A program made the translations under genes and the position numbers. 64,000 bases of DNA from Cocleimonas flava (GTDB taxonomy: Bacteria > Pseudomonadota > Gammaproteobacteria > Thiotrichales > Thiotrichaceae), in assembly GCF_004339015.1 (NCBI RefSeq), contig NZ_SMFQ01000004.1, forward strand, positions 743,901 through 807,900, given 5' to 3'. Under the pieces are notes generated by a model, which did not search any database, was not told the origin of the DNA, and was given only the letters and a program-made list of their open reading frames with translations. This document shows, piece by piece, positions 59,831 to 64,000 of this stretch (position 1 is the first letter of the stretch; every line of letters starts with the position of its first letter).

Positions 59831-60274
59831 TTAAGATTGTTCCATTAATTTTTTGTGATTTTCTGTAATTTTTCCAACGATTTCTTGAAGTTTATTGATG
59901 TCTTCTTCAGAAATATTTTCATTGATATTGTCTGTTAACGTACCAAAGTTTTCACGTAAGGTGTTTCTAACCGCTTCCCCTTCGCTAGTTAGTTGCACAT
60001 ATACTGTACGTCTGTCTTTTGTTCCATGAGTACGCTTTACCAGTTCTTTCTTTTCCATTCTGGAAATAAGCGTAGAAACGGCAGAACTATCCAAATTCAT
60101 CTTTTTTGATAATTCATTCATGGTCAGTTTTTCTTTGGTATCAAGAATTTCTAACACATAAACTTTTTGAGGAGTTACATCCATACCAAGGGTATCTTTG
60201 TAAAACCCGGTAATCTCTCGCCAGCCGTTATAAAAGTTAAAGCATATAAATTGATTTAGATCAAAGTTCATCAT
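59831..60274 (-). CDS. MarR family transcriptional regulator
   Basis: A 147-residue winged-helix regulator (from the ATG at 60274). The DNA-binding part shows LTMNELSKKMNLDSSAVSTLISRMEKKELVKRT, reading helix-turn-helix then the DRRTVYVQLT wing, broken here by the ORF into GTKDRRTVYV. The start at 60274 (or 60271) gives a normal MarR length; a GTG at 60328 would add 18 unlikely residues. It is divergent from the UbiA-type gene and probably controls it, with palindromic candidates at 60301-60308 and 60346-60360. Confidence 0.87.
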   Translation of the reverse strand: MMNFDLNQFICFNFYNGWREITGFYKDTLGMDVTPQKVYVLEILDTKEKLTMNELSKKMNLDSSAVSTLISRMEKKELVKRTHGTKDRRTVYVQLTSEGEAVRNTLRENFGTLTDNINENISEEDINKLQEIVGKITENHKKLMEQS

Positions 60275-60345
60275 TGTTGTCTCTGTTATAGGTTTATAAA
60301 ACAATTGTAGTTTAAAATACACATGCACGTTGCTTAGAAATTAAT

Positions 60346-60360
60346 CACAAAACTTTTGTG
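60346..60360. promoter_or_regulatory. Palindrome in the marR-prenyltransferase gap, candidate MarR site
   Basis: CACAAAA, C, TTTTGTG: a perfect 7-bp inverted repeat 60 bases before the prenyltransferase ATG. A second palindrome, ACAATTGT, lies at 60301-60308. MarR proteins bind such AT-rich palindromes in divergent gaps; the assignment is inference. Confidence 0.45.
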
Positions 60361-60419
60361 TGCAAATTTTTTCTATTGGTATTCTAACACTATTTCACTA
60401 TAAATATAAAAAACACTGA

Positions 60420-61331
60420 ATGAGGAAGGGGAACATTAAAACTCTATTAAAATCAATGCGTTTGCCATTTTTAACGCTTACTTTCAGCAGTATTTTCCTT
60501 TCCTATTCGGCAGTCTATTACAACCGTTCATCCTTTCAAGTCATTGATTTGTTGCTGATTGCCCTCGGTGCAGTGTCAGCACATATCAGTGTAAATAGCT
60601 TTAACGAGTACTACGACTTCAAAAGTGGATTGGACGCACTCACTGAAAAAACCCGTTTCAGTGGTGGCAGTGGTGCATTAATTATTAACCCCAATTCATC
60701 TCGCAACGTTCTTTCTAGCGCTCTAGTGTTTTTAACCATAACCATATTGGTTGGTCTGTTTTTTATTATAAAGAACGGCCCGAGTATACTACCTTTTGGG
60801 CTTTTCGGCATTATAATAATAATAAGCTATACTAATTGGCTGAACCGTAGCCCCTTCTTTTGCTTAATTGCCCCTGGTTTAGCGTTCGGACCAATAATGA
60901 TAATGGGCACTTATTTAGTGTTAACAAGCAGCCTTTCAATACACACCTTTTTTCTTTCATTGATTCCGTTTTTTCTGGTGAATAATCTGCTGCTATTAAA
61001 TCAACTCCCCGATATTAAGGCAGATAAAACGGTAGGAAGACGTCACTTCCCTATTGTTTATGGCATTGAGAACAGCTTAAAGCTGTATGCAATCAATACT
61101 ATGATTACGGGTCTAATCATTATTATGCTTGTGAGTCTGAAAGTTTTGCCTGCGCTGTCATTGATATCAATACTGCCTTTATTGGCGAGCATCAAAGTCT
61201 TTCGTGGACTTCATACTCATATTGAAGAAATCAGAACCCGGCAGTTTGCCAATATTGAACCTCTATTAGGGTTAAATGTTGGTATGACGCTTGTTACTCC
61301 CGTATTAATAGGTCTCACACTTTTGTTGTAA
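60420..61331 (+). CDS. UbiA family prenyltransferase
   Basis: A 303-residue membrane enzyme with about eight to nine helices. The first aspartate-rich motif is NEYYDFKSGLD (about residues 62-72), followed by TRFSGGSGAL as in MenA-like members; the second is QLPDIKADKTVGRRHFPI (about 197-214). It should attach an isoprenoid chain to an aromatic or polar acceptor in the membrane, acceptor unknown. The ATG at 60420 lacks a good ribosome binding site; an ATG at 60456 is an alternative. It is divergent from marR and ends at R18. Confidence 0.85.
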   Translation: MRKGNIKTLLKSMRLPFLTLTFSSIFLSYSAVYYNRSSFQVIDLLLIALGAVSAHISVNSFNEYYDFKSGLDALTEKTRFSGGSGALIINPNSSRNVLSSALVFLTITILVGLFFIIKNGPSILPFGLFGIIIIISYTNWLNRSPFFCLIAPGLAFGPIMIMGTYLVLTSSLSIHTFFLSLIPFFLVNNLLLLNQLPDIKADKTVGRRHFPIVYGIENSLKLYAINTMITGLIIIMLVSLKVLPALSLISILPLLASIKVFRGLHTHIEEIRTRQFANIEPLLGLNVGMTLVTPVLIGLTLLL

Positions 61332-61398
61332 CTAAAGAAAATAACTAAAGAATATAACTAAACAATATCGCTATAGAATGTAGTTAAAAGAATGATAC

Positions 61399-61427
61399 AA
61401 AAAAACGGCCTATAAGTGGGGGGGGTG
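61399..61427 (-). repeat. Dispersed element copy R18 (minus orientation)
   Basis: On the minus strand: CACCCCCCCCACTT, ATAGGCCG, seven T. It lies between converging genes, in the sense direction for the leftward HAD gene, 84 bases after its stop and 67 bases from the prenyltransferase stop. Eight C in the tract. Confidence 0.84.
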
Positions 61428-61511
61428 TAAAAAACCAATAAATAGAGTCATGAATATCCGCCAGAATGCATTCCAGACCATTGAACGTCAAAATTTACAT
61501 CAAGAACAGCT

Positions 61512-62090
61512 TCAAACTTGATGTAAAACCGATAAGGACTGGATACAGATATCAGCATGATCCTTAAACGGAAACTCACCCTGCTGATCTACATAAAGTG
61601 TGAATGTTTGTGCATTTCTCCCTGCCAGTAAATCATGTAAATGATCTCCGACCATGACAGCATCCTGAGGTTTAGCTTGCCAGCCTGAAAGCAATTTATT
61701 GATTCCGTCTGGAGCAGGTTTCGGGTTAATACAATCTCGACTGAGTAAGTTTTCAACGTCAAAAAATTCGTACAACCCTGCTGCTTTTAATGTCACCTCA
61801 ATATTGATTGCATTATTTCGGGTCAGCAAACCAAGCTTCGATCCCTTCTGCGATAGAGACTCTAATAAATCTGCCGCACCTTCTGCAGGTTTTGATTGAT
61901 GGGCGATATCTAACTCTATCTGATTCAATTTAGTATGTAAGGCGTTGGCTTCTGCCGCAGGCAACTTATCCAGGGATTCTAAAATAGGCAAACCTTCCGG
62001 TAGCCCTAATTCTTCACGAATTGCATCAAAGTCATGCTGCGCTATGGTTAAGGTGCCGTCCATATCAAACACCCAGTAAGGTTTTTTCAT
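61512..62090 (-). CDS. HAD superfamily hydrolase
   Basis: A 192-residue HAD-IA type phosphatase: motif I FDMDGTLT at residues 6-13, LLTRNN as motif II, and KPAPDGI with VMVGDHLHDLLAGRNA as motifs III and IV. A small helical cap lies between. It resembles phosphoglycolate phosphatase-like enzymes, substrate unknown. I chose the ATG at 62090 (CAGG six bases upstream); the ATG at 62156 would add 22 Ser/Gln/Asn-rich residues before the motif. Confidence 0.85.
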   Translation of the reverse strand: MKKPYWVFDMDGTLTIAQHDFDAIREELGLPEGLPILESLDKLPAAEANALHTKLNQIELDIAHQSKPAEGAADLLESLSQKGSKLGLLTRNNAINIEVTLKAAGLYEFFDVENLLSRDCINPKPAPDGINKLLSGWQAKPQDAVMVGDHLHDLLAGRNAQTFTLYVDQQGEFPFKDHADICIQSLSVLHQV

Positions 62091-62296
62091 GATTGCCTGA
62101 TATGACGAACGTGACTTGTTTTGACCAGATGAAGATGAACCGTTTTGATAAGACATAAAAGGCCTGCTTTGATAATATGCCCCCTATATTACAGTTTCTT
62201 AAAGACGATGAGACCTTTTCCTACGAGTAAGCTCAGAAATTAGATAGCTGTCACACGAGAAACGCGTCATAACATGAAAATAAAAGGTTAAGTTGC

Positions 62297-62437
62297 ATGA
62301 ATGAAGAACAACGAAAAATACTGGAAAACGAATTTCGTAAAGATAAAATAAAAAAAGTACTGATAATATCAACCGGTATTATTGTGTTTATTGGCGCAGC
62401 CATTTTAATACTTTACGGTAAAGTGGGCCATTTATAA
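62297..62437 (+). CDS. Small single-pass membrane protein, 46 residues
   Basis: An ATG at 62297 opens a 46-codon frame: a charged N-terminal helix (MNEEQRKILENEFRKDKIKK) followed by a clear membrane helix (about 21-42, rich in Ile, Val, Leu) and a short tail. AAAGGTTAAG lies about ten bases upstream. The charge pattern suggests the N-terminus faces the cytoplasm. Codon use looks coding. It precedes another small membrane protein gene by 45 bases. Function unknown. Confidence 0.55.
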   Translation: MNEEQRKILENEFRKDKIKKVLIISTGIIVFIGAAILILYGKVGHL

Positions 62438-62482
62438 TCATCAATACACGTATAAGCAGCAGAAAAAACAAATAACAGCACC

Positions 62483-62827
62483 ATGGAAATTTTAGGCTCG
62501 GATATACCCTTAAAAGATAACTTATTATTTTCGTTAAAAAGATATCGCGTTTGGTGGGCAATACTCATAGTCACCATCATTTTTGATTATCTCACCACCT
62601 TGTATTTCGTGAGTAAATTAAGCTCAGATGCAGAAGCGAATAACGTAGTCGCATGGTTGATCGATAATCTTGGACTATACATCGGTGTTTTCATTGGTAA
62701 GTTTTTGCAATTAATCGCGGTAGTCCTGATCGTCTCACTGAGTAAAAAAGTAGGTAATTTATTTTTACTGATTATCATTGTCTTAAACTGCTGGGCAGTG
62801 GTTATGAATACCATCCCCAATTATTAA
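62483..62827 (+). CDS. Small multi-pass membrane protein (DUF5658-like)
   Basis: A 114-residue protein with three membrane helices (about 23-44, 63-85, 90-110). WWAILIVTIIFDYLTTLYFV followed by DAEANNVVAWL and GKFLQL recalls the DUF5658 pattern of D-x-x-T-T then E-A-N-P; the match is partial and I am not sure of it. No catalytic motif. It shares orientation with the carbonic anhydrase gene 119 bases downstream. Function unknown. Confidence 0.6.
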   Translation: MEILGSDIPLKDNLLFSLKRYRVWWAILIVTIIFDYLTTLYFVSKLSSDAEANNVVAWLIDNLGLYIGVFIGKFLQLIAVVLIVSLSKKVGNLFLLIIIVLNCWAVVMNTIPNY

Positions 62828-62946
62828 ATTTCACTAAACAATCAATAAAATATAACCCTAAACAATAAAAGTTCAATTCGCTTCAGTGAAAAAAACCACT
62901 ATATTAGGGGCCAATTAAAACCAACTAAAACACGGTAATATTTCAA

Positions 62947-63555
62947 TTGAAAAATCTAGATCACTTATTTGAAAACAACTTGAAATGGGCAAACTCTATC
63001 AAGAGAAAAGACCCTGAATTTTTCTCTTCCCTATCTAAGCAACAAGCACCGGAAATTCTTTGGATAGGTTGTTCAGACAGTCGTGTTCCGGCGAATGAGA
63101 TTATCAATCTTCCTCCCGGAGAAGTTTTTGTTCATCGAAATATTGCCAATGTCGTGGTACATACTGATTTGAATTGTTTATCAGTCATCCAGTTCGCTGT
63201 TGATGTACTCAAGGTAAAGCATATTATTGTGGTGGGCCATTATGGCTGTGGTGGAATTAAAGCAGCGATGGATGATGAGAGCTATGGTCTGATTGATAAC
63301 TGGTTACGTCATATTGAAGACGTGCAGCGATTTCATGAAGGTGAACTAGATCATCTGGATGAGCATGAAAAAGTAGATCGTCTTTGTGAATTAAATGTCA
63401 TTGAGCAAGTAAAGAATGTATCGAACACCACCATTGTTAAAAGAGCATGGAAAAATGGTGCTGATTTAACGGTTCACGGTTGGGTTTATGGTATCGAAGA
63501 CGGTATCGTCAAAGATTTAGACACATCTATTTCTGCCACTGAGGATGCTAAGTAA
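62947..63555 (+). CDS. can: Beta-class carbonic anhydrase, TTG start
   Basis: It interconverts carbon dioxide and bicarbonate. The zinc site is complete and numbered as in E. coli Can: C42 and D44 in CSDSRVP, H98 and C101 in HYGCGG. At 202 residues it is slightly shorter than E. coli Can. The start is TTG at 62947, giving MKNLDHLFENN, which aligns with E. coli Met1; no ATG or GTG lies nearby and the ribosome binding site is weak, suggesting low translation. Two small membrane-protein genes flank it on the same strand. Confidence 0.94.
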   Translation: MKNLDHLFENNLKWANSIKRKDPEFFSSLSKQQAPEILWIGCSDSRVPANEIINLPPGEVFVHRNIANVVVHTDLNCLSVIQFAVDVLKVKHIIVVGHYGCGGIKAAMDDESYGLIDNWLRHIEDVQRFHEGELDHLDEHEKVDRLCELNVIEQVKNVSNTTIVKRAWKNGADLTVHGWVYGIEDGIVKDLDTSISATEDAK

Positions 63556-63563
63556 CAGCCATT

Positions 63564-63809
63564 ATGGACAACCCGGAACAATTAATAGCGTTCTTCGGCT
63601 GGTGCTCAGTGATCAATATGGGTCTTTTGGTTTTTTCCACGATATTACTTATCGTTCTAAAAGACCCTATTAGCACTATACACAGTCGTCTTCTGGGTAT
63701 GGATAAAGAGAAGCTTCAAGGCTTGTATATGCATTACCTCGCCTATTATAAAATTGCGATAATCATGCTAAATATAACACCCTACTTTGCCTTGAAATTA
63801 ATCACATAA
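63564..63809 (+). CDS. Small membrane protein (DUF6868-like)
   Basis: An 81-residue protein with two membrane helices (about 5-32 and 59-78). AFFGWCSVINMGLLVF and the C-terminal NITPYFALKLI match the pattern I recall for DUF6868. It begins eight bases after the carbonic anhydrase stop, so the two are likely co-transcribed. Function unknown. Confidence 0.65.
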   Translation: MDNPEQLIAFFGWCSVINMGLLVFSTILLIVLKDPISTIHSRLLGMDKEKLQGLYMHYLAYYKIAIIMLNITPYFALKLIT

Positions 63810-63873
63810 TATTTATTTAGCAGAGAATTAGAAAGAACTAGAAACAACTAGAAACAGTTAAAGAGAACGAAAT

Positions 63874-64000
63874 ATGATTATCCCCTTTGATACATTACTA
63901 CTTTTCTTTCTCACAACATTTGTTGTCGTACTCTCCCCCGGGCCGGCAGCCATTGCCGTTACTGCCGAAGCGGCATCCAATGGCTTCAAACGTTCACTGT
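63874..64000 (+). CDS. LysE/RhtB family exporter, N-terminal part (cut by window end)
   Basis: The first 42 codons are present: MIIPFDTLLLFFLTTFVVVL, then SPGPAAIAVTAEAASNGFK. SPGP in the first helix followed by a Gly-rich turn is the signature of LysE/RhtB amino acid exporters. AAAGAG lies about nine bases upstream. An imperfect direct repeat (ACTAGAAACA) precedes it. The rest lies outside the window. Confidence 0.83.
   Translation, partial: MIIPFDTLLLFFLTTFVVVLSPGPAAIAVTAEAASNGFKRSL

Noticed and set aside
368-61427. Dispersed element read as integron attC sites
   Set aside because: No RYYYAAC/GTTRRRY core pairs, no integrase gene, and copies flank housekeeping genes. The single-gene spacing is noted as a finding, but attC identity is not supported.
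368-61427. Dispersed element read as a G-quadruplex or CRISPR repeat
   Set aside because: Only two G runs on the G-rich strand, with a C run between or beside them, so hairpins are likelier than quadruplexes. Copies are kilobases apart without spacers, so it is not a CRISPR.

Overview
The window reads as a chromosomal segment of a free-living, AT-rich gammaproteobacterium. The evidence is gene order: ndk, then rlmN-pilF-rodZ-hisS-yfgM-bamB; trpF-trpB-trpA-accD-folC-SPOR-cvpA-purF; a yceF gene divergent from yceD-rpmF-plsX-fabH; miaB..phoH-ybeY-corC-lnt; and ssb and uvrA in one neighbourhood. I cannot name the genus. A Thiotrichales-like marine lineage is a guess from protein style (IPTL-CTERM protein, PilF, ecotin) and no more. 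No rRNA, tRNA, CRISPR array, transposase, integrase or prophage gene was seen.

Layout. 1-4.6 kb: end of a zinc peptidase, an EamA transporter that apparently starts at AUU, a YdjM-like membrane hydrolase, ecotin, a 2OG-Fe(II) oxygenase and a DUF3144 protein. 4.9-11.7 kb: ndk and the rlmN-to-bamB run, lacking the usual ispG and der. 11.8-15.5 kb: leftward pgi, a lytic transglycosylase and a DUF455 ferritin-like protein. 15.7-24.8 kb: tryptophan, fatty acid, folate and purine genes plus an L,D-transpeptidase. 24.9-30.6 kb: leftward pgsA, uvrC, fabH, plsX, rpmF, yceD. 30.7-39.6 kb: yceF, a small exported protein, then leftward nif3-like, lnt, corC, ybeY, phoH, a YpfJ-type metallopeptidase and miaB. 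39.8-53.3 kb: an SH3 protein, ssb, tpx, a 2492-residue secreted SdrD_B-repeat protein with an IPTL-CTERM tail, and uvrA. 53.4-64 kb: a YajR-like exporter and an HPP protein, a lipoprotein, a hydroxyacid-oxoacid transhydrogenase-like enzyme, an SDR, MarR with a divergent UbiA-type prenyltransferase, a HAD phosphatase, small membrane proteins, a beta-carbonic anhydrase and the start of a LysE-type exporter.

The outstanding feature is a short dispersed element of about 27 bases, present 18 times. Its left half is near-invariant (CACCCCCCTACTT), then comes a short variable GC-rich stretch and a run of 5 to 8 T. Seventeen copies sit at or between operon ends and one lies inside the ybeY reading frame. 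Fifteen of the 18 point the same way on the + strand although genes run about equally in both directions, and eight of those 15 end within 34 bases of (or inside) the stop codon of a leftward gene. Some copies fold like an intrinsic terminator, but several lie between divergent promoters or are antisense to both neighbours, so simple termination of the adjacent gene does not explain the set. I regard this as the best candidate for something undescribed.

All names rest on reading motifs and gene order by eye; no database search was possible.
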